The position numbers and the translations under genes were made by a program. Positions 26,191-34,091 of a DNA stretch of 39,514 nucleotides are shown here, one piece after another (within the stretch, counting starts at the first letter, position 1; the number at the start of each line of letters is the position of its first letter). The stretch lies in NCBI GenBank assembly GCA_001899235.1, contig MKVR01000014.1, positions 158,423-197,936 of the forward strand. Direction: 5' to 3'. The stretch is from Nitrosospira sp. 56-18. Lineage in GTDB: Bacteria; Pseudomonadota; Gammaproteobacteria; Burkholderiales; Nitrosomonadaceae. The notes beneath the pieces were generated by a model. The model made no database searches. It worked only from the letters and a program-made list of their open reading frames with translations, and had not been told where the DNA came from.

Positions 26191-27417
26191 ATGCGGCTAA
26201 CTTGGCCCAATTTATCGTTGGCATTTCGCAACATCCTGCGGCAAAGGCGTCGCAGCGCCATAGCCCTGGCTGCAATTTCCTTCAGCGTCATTGCGCTTGT
26301 ATTGGTAAGCGGCTTCATAGAATGGATTTTCTGGGCCATGCGCGAAGCCACGATAAAAACTCAACTGGGCCATATCCAGATTGTCCGGCCAGGCTATCAC
26401 GACGCGGGTAAAGCCGACCCTTACGCCTTCCTGCTGCCTGATACCATACCAGAACTGGAACCGCCAGATAAAGATCGAATCAAGGCAGTGGCCCCACGTC
26501 TTTCCTTTGGCGGGCTCATCAGCCATGGCGATGCGACGCTGTCGTTCATCGGCGACGGGGTGGATCCCCATGAACAGGCTGCATTCGAGCTGAATGCGCA
26601 ACTTTCGGCCGGCCGGAATCTTTCCGCCGATGATCCGAATGGGATCGTCGTGGGGAAGGGGCTGGCACGCAATCTCGGCGTCGGCATCGGTGACAAGGTC
26701 GTACTGCTGACGAATACCGTAACCGGAGGTGTCAATGCGATCGAGGTTACCGTGCGCGGACTGTTTACCACGGCAACCAAGGCATATGATGACGCTGCCC
26801 TGCGGCTGCCCATCCAGACTGCACGGCAATTGCTTCGCACAAAGGGCTCTCATGCCTGGGTAGTTCTGCTGAACGATACGGCCCAAACCGATACGGTCCT
26901 GGAAGAACTGCGAAACAAGCTGGGCGGCGAGAACCTTGAAGTCATTCCGTGGTATGCGCTGGCCGACTTCTACAATAAGACCAAGGTTCTTTTTACGAAG
27001 CAAATACAGGGTATCAAGGTCATAATCGTGCTGATCATCCTCCTGAGCATTTCCAACACGATGACGATGAGCGTCATGGAAAGAATAGGGGAAATCGGCA
27101 CGGCCATGGCGCTCGGCGTGAGGCGTGCCGGAATTACCCGCCTCTTCCTGACCGAAGGCATACTCCTGGGTTGCGCCGGCGGCCTTCTGGGATTGGCCAT
27201 CGGCGCGCCCCTGGCCGCGCTGATCTCCAGCATAGGCATACCCATGCCGCCGCCACCCGGGATGGATAGCGGTTATACAGGCGAAATCCTCCTTACCTGG
27301 AACATAACAATCGAAGCGGTAGCGCTGGCGGCCTGCACGACTCTGGTTGCCAGCATACTTCCCGCCTGGAAGGCATCGAGGATGCAAATCGTCGATGCGC
27401 TACGCCATAACCGGTAG
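26191..27417 (+). CDS. ABC transporter permease, FtsX/LolC-type (first of pair)
   Basis: A 408-residue inner-membrane permease of the MacB/LolC/FtsX superfamily. One N-terminal membrane helix (about 20-45), a large periplasmic domain (about 50-270), then three C-terminal helices (about 272-300, 320-345, 368-392). The FtsX segment shows ISNTMTMSVMERIGEIGTAMALG and a late MPPPPGMDSGYTGE loop also found in its neighbour. Such pairs, with an ATPase of the LolD type, extract lipoproteins or lipids from the outer leaflet of the inner membrane. The second permease starts 9 bases after the stop. The matching ATPase gene appears to be at 30410-31102 on the other strand. Confidence 0.88.
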   Translation: MRLTWPNLSLAFRNILRQRRRSAIALAAISFSVIALVLVSGFIEWIFWAMREATIKTQLGHIQIVRPGYHDAGKADPYAFLLPDTIPELEPPDKDRIKAVAPRLSFGGLISHGDATLSFIGDGVDPHEQAAFELNAQLSAGRNLSADDPNGIVVGKGLARNLGVGIGDKVVLLTNTVTGGVNAIEVTVRGLFTTATKAYDDAALRLPIQTARQLLRTKGSHAWVVLLNDTAQTDTVLEELRNKLGGENLEVIPWYALADFYNKTKVLFTKQIQGIKVIIVLIILLSISNTMTMSVMERIGEIGTAMALGVRRAGITRLFLTEGILLGCAGGLLGLAIGAPLAALISSIGIPMPPPPGMDSGYTGEILLTWNITIEAVALAACTTLVASILPAWKASRMQIVDALRHNR

Positions 27418-27426
27418 ATATCACGA

Positions 27427-28638
27427 ATGTTCAAACTCGCCTTGCGCAATGTTTTCCGGCAGAAGTTGCATACCGCAATGACACTGGCCGCGATCATGGG
27501 CGGAGTGGCCGGTCTTACCGTCGCAGGAGGCTGGATAAATGACATTTTCGTACAGCTCTCCGAAGCGCTGATTCATTCCCAGTCCGGGCATTTACAGGTG
27601 CATAAGGCCGGTTTTTTTTCCGCGGGATCGCATGCGCCGGAAAAATATCTCATTCCATCGCCCGAAGCGGTCAAACGGCGCATAGCAAATGAGAAGGAAG
27701 TTTCCATGGTCATGGCCCGGCTCAATTTCTCCGGGCTGCTCAACAATGGCCGTACGGACCTTCCGATCATCGGAGAAGGGGTGGAAGCACAGCAGGAAGC
27801 TGCGCTGGGCAGCTCCATTTCGATAACGCAGGGACGCCAGCTACGCGATTCCGACACGTTCGGCATCCTGATCGGGCATGGCGTTGCCCAGGCATTGAAT
27901 CTGAAGCCCGGCAGCCACGTTACCTTGCTGGTGAATACGCTCGAAGGCGCCCTGAACAGTATGGAGTTTGAGGTAACTGGCGTATTCCAGAGTTTTTCCA
28001 AGGACTACGATGCCAGGGCGATAAGAATTCCTCTTGTTGCGGCACAGGAATTGCTGGGCACGGATAGTGTGAATGCGATCGTCGTGCTGCTGCAGCAGAC
28101 CAGTGGCACGGATCGGGTTGCAGCCAACTTGAATGAGGAATTACGCAGTTCGGGACTGGAGGTCAAGACTTGGGTCGAGCTGAACGACTTCTATGAAAAA
28201 ACCGTGGAGCTGTATAAAGGCCAGTTCGGGGTCCTTCAGCTCATCATTCTCATCATGGTGCTTTTGAGCGTCGCAAACAGTGTCAACATGAGTATTTTCA
28301 ATCGCATCGGGGAATTTGGCACGATGATGGCCCTGGGCAACCGCAGCAGTCAGGTCTTTCGCCTGGTCATCGTGGAAAATTCACTGCTGGGCCTGATCGG
28401 CAGCGCGCTGGGGCTAGCCCTGGGTATCGCGCTGGCGGCCGTCATCTCGGCCGTGGGAATCGAGATGCCTCCACCTCCCAATGCCAATGTCGGCTATAAC
28501 GCGCAAATCCTGGTGGTCCCCTCGGTTCTGGTGATATCGTCCGCTATCGGTATTCTTGCCACCATCGCAGCAGCGATTCTTCCGGCGAGACATGTTTCCC
28601 GTATACCCATCGCCGAGGCCCTGAGGCAGAATTTCTAG
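27427..28638 (+). CDS. ABC transporter permease, FtsX/LolC-type (second of pair)
   Basis: A 403-residue paralogue of the preceding permease with the same layout: N-terminal helix (about 18-38), periplasmic domain, three C-terminal helices. It shares VANSVNMSIFNRIGEFGTMMALG and the EMPPPPNANVGYN loop with its partner, so the two probably form a heterodimer like LolC/LolE. It begins 9 bases after the first gene and shows no strong ribosome binding site, consistent with coupling. It ends close to the convergent beta-barrel gene, with a palindrome in between. Confidence 0.88.
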   Translation: MFKLALRNVFRQKLHTAMTLAAIMGGVAGLTVAGGWINDIFVQLSEALIHSQSGHLQVHKAGFFSAGSHAPEKYLIPSPEAVKRRIANEKEVSMVMARLNFSGLLNNGRTDLPIIGEGVEAQQEAALGSSISITQGRQLRDSDTFGILIGHGVAQALNLKPGSHVTLLVNTLEGALNSMEFEVTGVFQSFSKDYDARAIRIPLVAAQELLGTDSVNAIVVLLQQTSGTDRVAANLNEELRSSGLEVKTWVELNDFYEKTVELYKGQFGVLQLIILIMVLLSVANSVNMSIFNRIGEFGTMMALGNRSSQVFRLVIVENSLLGLIGSALGLALGIALAAVISAVGIEMPPPPNANVGYNAQILVVPSVLVISSAIGILATIAAAILPARHVSRIPIAEALRQNF

Positions 28639-28673
28639 AAGACAGCGGCGCTTCGGAAGACAATCCCCGCACG

Positions 28674-28687
28674 TCAACAGCTGTTGA
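28674..28687. repeat. 14-base palindrome between convergent genes
   Basis: TCAACAGCTGTTGA is a perfect palindrome lying between the permease stop (28638) and the beta-barrel stop (28688). It could help end both transcripts, although no T run follows on either side. Confidence 0.4.
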
Positions 28688-30346
28688 TCAAAAGGAATAT
28701 CTCAGCTCCGTATAGACGCGGTCGCTTTGATCAAACCGTCCAAAAAGTCCCGAAGGTGGCCCGCCAAAAATATCCGCTCCCAGTGCCCAACGCCAATTCC
28801 GCTGGAAATTCCAGGAAAGACGAGGCCGGAGCATCCAGTCACTGCGATTCAAACTATGGATCAGTAAAGCCTGTGCTTCCATTTTTTGCCACACCTTGCC
28901 GGCCAGCAGGATGCTGGCGCCACTTTCCAACCTGCGGGGAATGATATCCGGATCATGGTTAAAGTAAACACGCTGAAAAAATTGCAGGTTCAGGCGCGCT
29001 TCCGCTGGAAGGCTGACATCCACGCCAAGCACGTAATCGAGCGTATTCTGCTTGACGAGGCCATTTATTGCCGTGGGCCGGATGGTGTTGAACTGCCGTC
29101 CATCCGTATAGACTGTCTCGCCCTTCAATACGATGGAGCCAAAATCCTTCGCGAGTGTTGCGCCGAACTGATCGATGCGATCGTGTCTTGGCTGAAAAAT
29201 AGGCGGTTCGGTGAATGCGCTGACGCGATAAAATGTGGGTGATGCGTCGAGACTGTGATAATAGAAAGCCGAAACATCCCATCCGTTTTTTAATTGCGAC
29301 AAACGCAGCCCATAATTCGAGTGGGCGACGTTTCTTCCCGAACGATCCTCGGGCAGGTAATTGGCGACTCCGCGCAGCGGACCGGGATAAAAGTCCGCCC
29401 CCGGCTTGCCGCTCTCGTCCAGGGTTGGCACCGGTATCCATAGCACTTCCGCGTGCAGATCATTCTTGGAATACTCTGCGCGCAAGGCCCACTGAGGTAT
29501 GCGTATGATATCGAACGAGGGGAGAACGAATTCACGCATATCCTTTGCTGAAACCACATCGGCAAAAAACAGCCCGACCATTTCGCCCCATATGACATGT
29601 TGACGCCCCAATCGGAAATCGAAATTACCGGCGGAAATATCCAGATAATTTTCGCGGATGAAAAATTGCTGACGCTGATCCCGCCGGACGGCGCCAGGAT
29701 AGAAATCGGATAAATCATAGGCTGCGTCGTAATCGAACCGGCCGCTGATTTTCCATCTGAGGTATTCGTTGAACTGCCCGGTACGGCTCAACTCGGTCCG
29801 CAGCTTTGCTTTCGAGAGGTGCTCCGGACTGGCATAGGTATCTGCAATTTCGAGCTGCGAGAATCCCTTCCATCCGGTAACCAGTTGCTTCCAGGCTGGC
29901 TGGGGAGGTTTCTTTACCTTTGCCGGTCCGGGCTCGCCGAACAACGATTCCCGGGAATCTGTGCCGCTTTCGCCTTCGCTGTGTTCGGCTGGAAGTGGAT
30001 TTTCTCCATTATCCAGGACTGCCAACCGTGGCGCGGAAGCAGGAATCAAGGGCAATGGGTTGCCTGGCGCCACTTCGGTTTTTTCTTCGGGTGCTACATG
30101 ACGGGACACTATGTAAACATGAGCAAGCACGTCGTTGCTGGACTCGGGTGAAGACGACGATAGCGCGGGCACGCGGGGCAACGACATCGACAAGGATAGA
30201 GGCAATGAATTTTCTGCTTTTACCGAGGCCGCTGATTGGGACGCCGCACCTGACGACAAAGCCGGGGTGGCGCCCGTGAAGTAGCATGGTGATGCCATGA
30301 TAGCGGCAACCCATCCCAAAAATTCAAATCTGCGCCTGGAATTCAT
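28688..30346 (-). CDS. Outer-membrane beta-barrel protein (DUF1302/porin-like)
   Basis: A 552-residue exported protein. A signal peptide (about 1-30) is followed by a Ser/Pro/Glu-rich, low-complexity stretch to about residue 150. The barrel portion (about 155-552) consists of alternating polar/aromatic strands such as LRWKISGRFDYDAAYDL, FDFRLGRQHVIWGEM and WMLRPRLSWNFQRNWRWALG, ending VYTELRYSF with the C-terminal Phe typical of outer-membrane proteins. It resembles DUF1302-type barrels, which often occur with lipid-transport systems. GGGAG five bases before ATG supports the start. The ATPase gene lies 63 bases upstream on the same strand. The cargo is unknown. Confidence 0.8.
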   Translation of the reverse strand: MNSRRRFEFLGWVAAIMASPCYFTGATPALSSGAASQSAASVKAENSLPLSLSMSLPRVPALSSSSPESSNDVLAHVYIVSRHVAPEEKTEVAPGNPLPLIPASAPRLAVLDNGENPLPAEHSEGESGTDSRESLFGEPGPAKVKKPPQPAWKQLVTGWKGFSQLEIADTYASPEHLSKAKLRTELSRTGQFNEYLRWKISGRFDYDAAYDLSDFYPGAVRRDQRQQFFIRENYLDISAGNFDFRLGRQHVIWGEMVGLFFADVVSAKDMREFVLPSFDIIRIPQWALRAEYSKNDLHAEVLWIPVPTLDESGKPGADFYPGPLRGVANYLPEDRSGRNVAHSNYGLRLSQLKNGWDVSAFYYHSLDASPTFYRVSAFTEPPIFQPRHDRIDQFGATLAKDFGSIVLKGETVYTDGRQFNTIRPTAINGLVKQNTLDYVLGVDVSLPAEARLNLQFFQRVYFNHDPDIIPRRLESGASILLAGKVWQKMEAQALLIHSLNRSDWMLRPRLSWNFQRNWRWALGADIFGGPPSGLFGRFDQSDRVYTELRYSF

Positions 30347-30409
30347 CCGACTCCCGGTTCCACCGGTATCCGATTTCGGTCATGCCCGATCTCGCCGCGT
30401 ACCGCTGTT

Positions 30410-31102
30410 TTATGGTTTGATGCCTTCGCTGGCCGCGATCTGACCGTCTTCGATCCGTATCAGGTACTCCGCCATATCCATGACACGGCTATCATGCGTA
30501 GAAAAAATAAAGGTTGTCTTGAAGCGTCCGTTAATATCTTTCATCAGCTGGAGTATTCCTCCACCCGTTTTATGATCCAGGTTGGCCGTCGGCTCATCCG
30601 CCAGCACCATTTTTGGCTGAGTCGCCAAGGCACGCGCAATGGCCACCCGCTGACGCTGGCCACCACTGAGCTGGTTCGGCCGATGCTTGGCAAATCTGGA
30701 CAGATCTACCACATCGAGATAGCGGGAAACTCGGCTTCGGCGCTCTGCTGCATCCAGCTCCCTGAATTGCAGCAAGGGATACTCCACATTCTCTTCGGCA
30801 GACAGAACAGGGAAAAGATTGAATGTCTGAAATACGAAGCCGATTGTCCGCGCTCGAAGTTCCGAGAGCTCGTCAGGTGTCTGGCCGCTCACATCCTGGC
30901 CACTGATGAATATTTTTCCGCTGGAAGGCGTATCGATGCAGCCGATAAGATTGAGCAAAGTGGATTTGCCACTTCCGGAAGGACCTGCTATCGCCACGAA
31001 AGCGCCGTCCTCGATACTCAACGTGATGTGCTTCAACGCCTGTACCTGCTGCTCTCCAAGCAAGTAATTCTTGGAAATATTCTCAAGACGGACTATGCTC
31101 AT
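30410..31102 (-). CDS. ABC transporter ATP-binding protein, LolD/MacB-type
   Basis: A 230-residue cytoplasmic ATPase of the lipoprotein-release/MacB group. Walker A GPSGSGKS is at 40-47, the Q-loop at Gln92, signature LSGGQ at 145-149, Walker B MVLADE at 165-170, and the H-loop STHDS near 202. Members pair with FtsX-type permeases, such as the two encoded at 26191-28638. It lies on the opposite strand to them and upstream of the beta-barrel gene, and is divergent from the LolA-like gene (54-base gap). The housekeeping LolD proper cannot be excluded, but the neighbourhood argues for a dedicated system. Confidence 0.9.
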   Translation of the reverse strand: MSIVRLENISKNYLLGEQQVQALKHITLSIEDGAFVAIAGPSGSGKSTLLNLIGCIDTPSSGKIFISGQDVSGQTPDELSELRARTIGFVFQTFNLFPVLSAEENVEYPLLQFRELDAAERRSRVSRYLDVVDLSRFAKHRPNQLSGGQRQRVAIARALATQPKMVLADEPTANLDHKTGGGILQLMKDINGRFKTTFIFSTHDSRVMDMAEYLIRIEDGQIAASEGIKP

Positions 31103-31156
31103 AAAATTAATCCACGATAAAACCTCGGGAGTGAATCACCTCAAAAGAGGCACTGA

Positions 31157-31909
31157 ATGAAAATAACTTCTTTGAAACAACTCGTAGCGGCTATCTGTCT
31201 CTTAAGCGGGACGGTATGTGGCGCAGCGGATGATACGGAGTTTGCTCAAAACATCCTGGAGAAGGCAGACCAGATACGCTTTCCGCGTGAAAGCTTCCAG
31301 GTCGATGTCAACATTACCACCACTTCGCCCGAGCAGTCGACAGACCTCCACCACTATCGTGTTCTATCCAAAGGCAATGAGAATAGCGTGGTGATGACGC
31401 TGGAACCGGCTTCGGAACGCGGACAGATTCTTCTTATGAAGGGACGCGATCTCTGGATATTCATGCCAGAGATCACACAACCCATACGCTTGTCGATGTC
31501 GCAACGGCTGACGGGCCAGGTGGCGAACGGTGACCTGGCTCGTGCCAATTTCGCCGGCGATTATACTGCAACGCTTTTACGCACTGATGTCATCGACGGC
31601 GAAAAGTACCACGTGCTCGAACTCGTCGGCGTCGACAAAGGTGTAACATATCATAAGGTCTTATACTGGGTACAGCAATCAAATTTCTGGCCGTACCGTG
31701 CAGAATTTTACTCCGTATCCGGCCGTTTGCTCAAAACCAGCCGTTACGAAAACTTCCGAATGCTGCTCGGCAAGCAACGACCCACCCGCCTGGTCATGGA
31801 AGACGCGTTGCGCAAGGATGAAAAATCCGTGCTTGATTATTCGGACATGAAACTGCGGGATCTTCCAGACAAGGTTTTCACGAAGGATTATCTTAAGAAA
31901 CTCGAATAG
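31157..31909 (+). CDS. LolA-like outer-membrane lipoprotein-sorting protein
   Basis: A 250-residue exported protein with a signal peptide (about 1-23, ending CGAA). The mature part has the half-open-barrel pattern of the LolA/'outer membrane lipoprotein-sorting protein' group: VVMTLEPASERGQILLMKGRDLWIFMPEITQPIRLS, then YHKVLYWVQQSNFWPYRAEFYSVSGRLLKTSRYENF. Related proteins carry lipid or lipoprotein across the periplasm. AGAGG about 8 bases before ATG 31157 is a good ribosome binding site. Together with the two permeases and the ATPase it looks like a second, specialised Lol-type route. An exosortase-associated acyltransferase gene follows 32 bases later. Confidence 0.87.
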   Translation: MKITSLKQLVAAICLLSGTVCGAADDTEFAQNILEKADQIRFPRESFQVDVNITTTSPEQSTDLHHYRVLSKGNENSVVMTLEPASERGQILLMKGRDLWIFMPEITQPIRLSMSQRLTGQVANGDLARANFAGDYTATLLRTDVIDGEKYHVLELVGVDKGVTYHKVLYWVQQSNFWPYRAEFYSVSGRLLKTSRYENFRMLLGKQRPTRLVMEDALRKDEKSVLDYSDMKLRDLPDKVFTKDYLKKLE

Positions 31910-31941
31910 CGACTTACTCACTCCAGGGGAGATTCCAGGCC

Positions 31942-32706
31942 ATGTTCCTACCCGAAGAATTCAATCTTGGCACTGCCTTCAAGCAGTATTTTGAAATCGT
32001 GCCCGTCCATTCAGAGGCACTCAAGGATGAGGTCTATCGCGTGCGATACCAGGTCTATTGCGAAGACCTGAAGTTCGAACCCGAGCGATCGGACAAGCGG
32101 GAAACCGATGAGTACGATCGCAATTCGCTGCATCTCCTTATACGCAGCGTAAAAACGAACGAGTTCGTTGGCTGCACGCGCCTGATTCGTCCTCCGCCCG
32201 AAAATCCGTATTCCCTGCTGCCCTTCGAGGAGGCCTGTGCCGATACGCTCGACCGTTCCATTATCGATCCTGCGCGGCTATCCCGCCAGAGTATCGCCGA
32301 GGTTTCCCGGCTGGCGGTTGTAGCCAGCTACCGGAGGCGTAAAGGCGAATCAGGCAGCGCGATAACCCTATCCACGGAGGATTTCGGCACTCAGCAAATG
32401 CCGCGCTTCCCTTATATTCCCATCGGGCTCTATCTCGGCACCACTGAATTGGCACGATTATCCGGAATAGAAACGCTATTTGTCCTGACCGAGAACCGGC
32501 TGGCTGCACATTTCAATAAATTAGGCTTCCAGCTTCAGTTTATCGGCGAACCCATAGAGCATCACGGCACCCGCCTGCCATCAATGATGAGTGTAAGCAC
32601 AATTATCGGTAACATGCGCAGCAATCTCCGACCCCTCTACCAGACCATTGCTTCGGATATCGAAAGAGCATTTCGCTCCGATGCAAGCTTTACCGAAACA
32701 ATTTGA
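31942..32706 (+). CDS. PEP-CTERM/exosortase system-associated acyltransferase
   Basis: A 254-residue cytoplasmic protein of the autoinducer-synthase/GNAT-like family that accompanies exosortase systems. Typical segments are HSEALKDEVYRVRYQVYCEDLKFEP, LLIRSVKTNEFVGCTRLIRPP, the catalytic-side AEVSRLAVVASYRRRKGE and a late LTENRLAAHFNKLGFQ. The acyl donor and acceptor are not known. GGGGAGA precedes ATG 31942 by about 10 bases. It follows the LolA-like gene by 32 bases and is the second acyl-transfer enzyme of this fold in the window, the other being the FeeM-like protein at 19527-20441. Confidence 0.88.
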   Translation: MFLPEEFNLGTAFKQYFEIVPVHSEALKDEVYRVRYQVYCEDLKFEPERSDKRETDEYDRNSLHLLIRSVKTNEFVGCTRLIRPPPENPYSLLPFEEACADTLDRSIIDPARLSRQSIAEVSRLAVVASYRRRKGESGSAITLSTEDFGTQQMPRFPYIPIGLYLGTTELARLSGIETLFVLTENRLAAHFNKLGFQLQFIGEPIEHHGTRLPSMMSVSTIIGNMRSNLRPLYQTIASDIERAFRSDASFTETI

Positions 32707-32734
32707 TCATCCTGGCGCTGGATGAGATTCTTTT

Positions 32735-32763
32735 TTTCGGGGAGAAATGTTGCATTTCCGAAA
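32735..32763 (+). promoter_or_regulatory. Hairpin with a purine bulge upstream of the Rh gene
   Basis: TTTCGG (32735-32740) and AAATG (32745-32749) pair with CATTT and CCGAAA (32753-32763) around a TTG loop, leaving GGAG (32741-32744) bulged. It sits between the acyltransferase stop and the Rh start. No T run follows on the plus strand; role unknown. Confidence 0.3.
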
Positions 32764-32853
32764 GAATAAATATCCCTGTTGTATTCAAGGCTTTTCAGGT
32801 TCACACTCATGCGTGGTGCAATCCGAATAACCGCGAAACATGGGGAGAATCAA

Positions 32854-34065
32854 ATGAAAAAGAATCTCTGCTTGACGCTGTCTGGTGCAGTTAGTCTGTT
32901 TCTGCTGTTTTCAAGTCTTATCGCCTGGGGAAGCGAGGGGCCGGAGCTCAACGAGGCCCGACAGGTGGCGCAATACAATTATGTCATTCATATCCTGGCA
33001 ATGCTGCTGGTGGGTTTCGGCTTCCTCATGGTGTTCGTGAGAAGATACGGCTTCGGAGCCACGACCGGAACCTATCTGGTTGTGGCGGTCGGCCTCCCGC
33101 TTTACATGCTGCTGCGCGCGAACGGCGTGTTTGCTCATGAAATTGCTCCCAATACCGTGAAGGCGCTGCTTTTCGCGGAATTCGCAGTAGCTTCCGCATT
33201 GATTGCCATGGGGGCTGTGCTCGGACGCCTGCGCGTGTTCCAGTATGCCCTGCTGGCGCTTTTTCTGATTCCCGCGTACCTGTTGAACGAATGGCTGGTG
33301 CTGGATAACGGCATGGGCCTGACGGAAGGATTTCAGGATACCGCCGGATCGATCATCATTCATGCATTCGGCGCTTACTTTGGCCTTGGACTATCCCTGA
33401 TTCTGACTACCGCGAGCCAGCGAAGCCAGCCGATTGAGTCGGACGCCACCTCGGATCGTTTCGCCATGCTGGGCTCGATGGTTCTGTGGCTTTTCTGGCC
33501 GAGTTTTGCCACCGCCATCGTCCCCTTCGAGGAGATGCCGCAGACGGTAGTCAATACGGTGCTTGCACTGTGCGGAGCGACCCTGAGCACCTATTTCCTG
33601 AGTACGTATTTCCATAAGGGAAAGACGTCCATGGTGGATATGGCGAACGCAGCCCTGGCCGGGGGAGTCGCTATCGGGTCGACCTGCAACATCATTTCCC
33701 CCACGGGCGCTTTCGCAGTCGGATTGCTGGCGGGTGCGGTCAGCGTCATCGGCTACGTGTTTATCCAGCCCGCGCTGGAGTCGCGTTTCAAGCTCGTCGA
33801 TACCTGCGGGGTGCATAATCTTCATGGCATGCCGGGGTTGCTCGGGGCGCTCGTTGCCATGATGGTCGTGCCGGGCATTGCGGGCGCGCAATTTATCGGC
33901 ATCATCTTCAGCGTGGTGCTTGCGTTCATAACCGGCCTCATCGCGGGTGCATTGATCAAGGCGACGGGTACAACGCATCTGGCGTATGAGGACAGCGGGG
34001 AGTTCACTCACGTCGAAGCACCCGAAGAAACAACCGCGGAGCTGCAGGTCAAGCTGCATACGTAG
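32854..34065 (+). CDS. rh50: Rh50-type ammonia channel
   Basis: Membrane channel for ammonia/ammonium of the Rhesus family, otherwise rare in bacteria and known from Nitrosomonas europaea. It has 403 residues: a signal peptide (about 1-24) and then about eleven membrane segments. The twin histidines are His170 (IIIHAFGAYFG) and His324 (GVHNLHGMPG); after removing 24 residues they fall at 146 and 300, matching what I recall of the N. europaea structure. GGGGAGA five bases before ATG 32854 decides the start; upstream in-frame starts at 32779 and 32809 would put a charged stretch before the signal peptide. Function in an ammonia oxidiser: substrate entry or acid-base balance. Confidence 0.95.
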   Translation: MKKNLCLTLSGAVSLFLLFSSLIAWGSEGPELNEARQVAQYNYVIHILAMLLVGFGFLMVFVRRYGFGATTGTYLVVAVGLPLYMLLRANGVFAHEIAPNTVKALLFAEFAVASALIAMGAVLGRLRVFQYALLALFLIPAYLLNEWLVLDNGMGLTEGFQDTAGSIIIHAFGAYFGLGLSLILTTASQRSQPIESDATSDRFAMLGSMVLWLFWPSFATAIVPFEEMPQTVVNTVLALCGATLSTYFLSTYFHKGKTSMVDMANAALAGGVAIGSTCNIISPTGAFAVGLLAGAVSVIGYVFIQPALESRFKLVDTCGVHNLHGMPGLLGALVAMMVVPGIAGAQFIGIIFSVVLAFITGLIAGALIKATGTTHLAYEDSGEFTHVEAPEETTAELQVKLHT

Positions 34066-34091
34066 GCCGAAGCGCGAGGCGACGGCAGGCC

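Noticed and set aside
26212-27387. 391-residue open frame antiparallel to the first permease
   Set aside because: Permease motifs and membrane pattern on the plus strand are decisive; the reverse translation is low-quality and His/Gln/Arg-rich.
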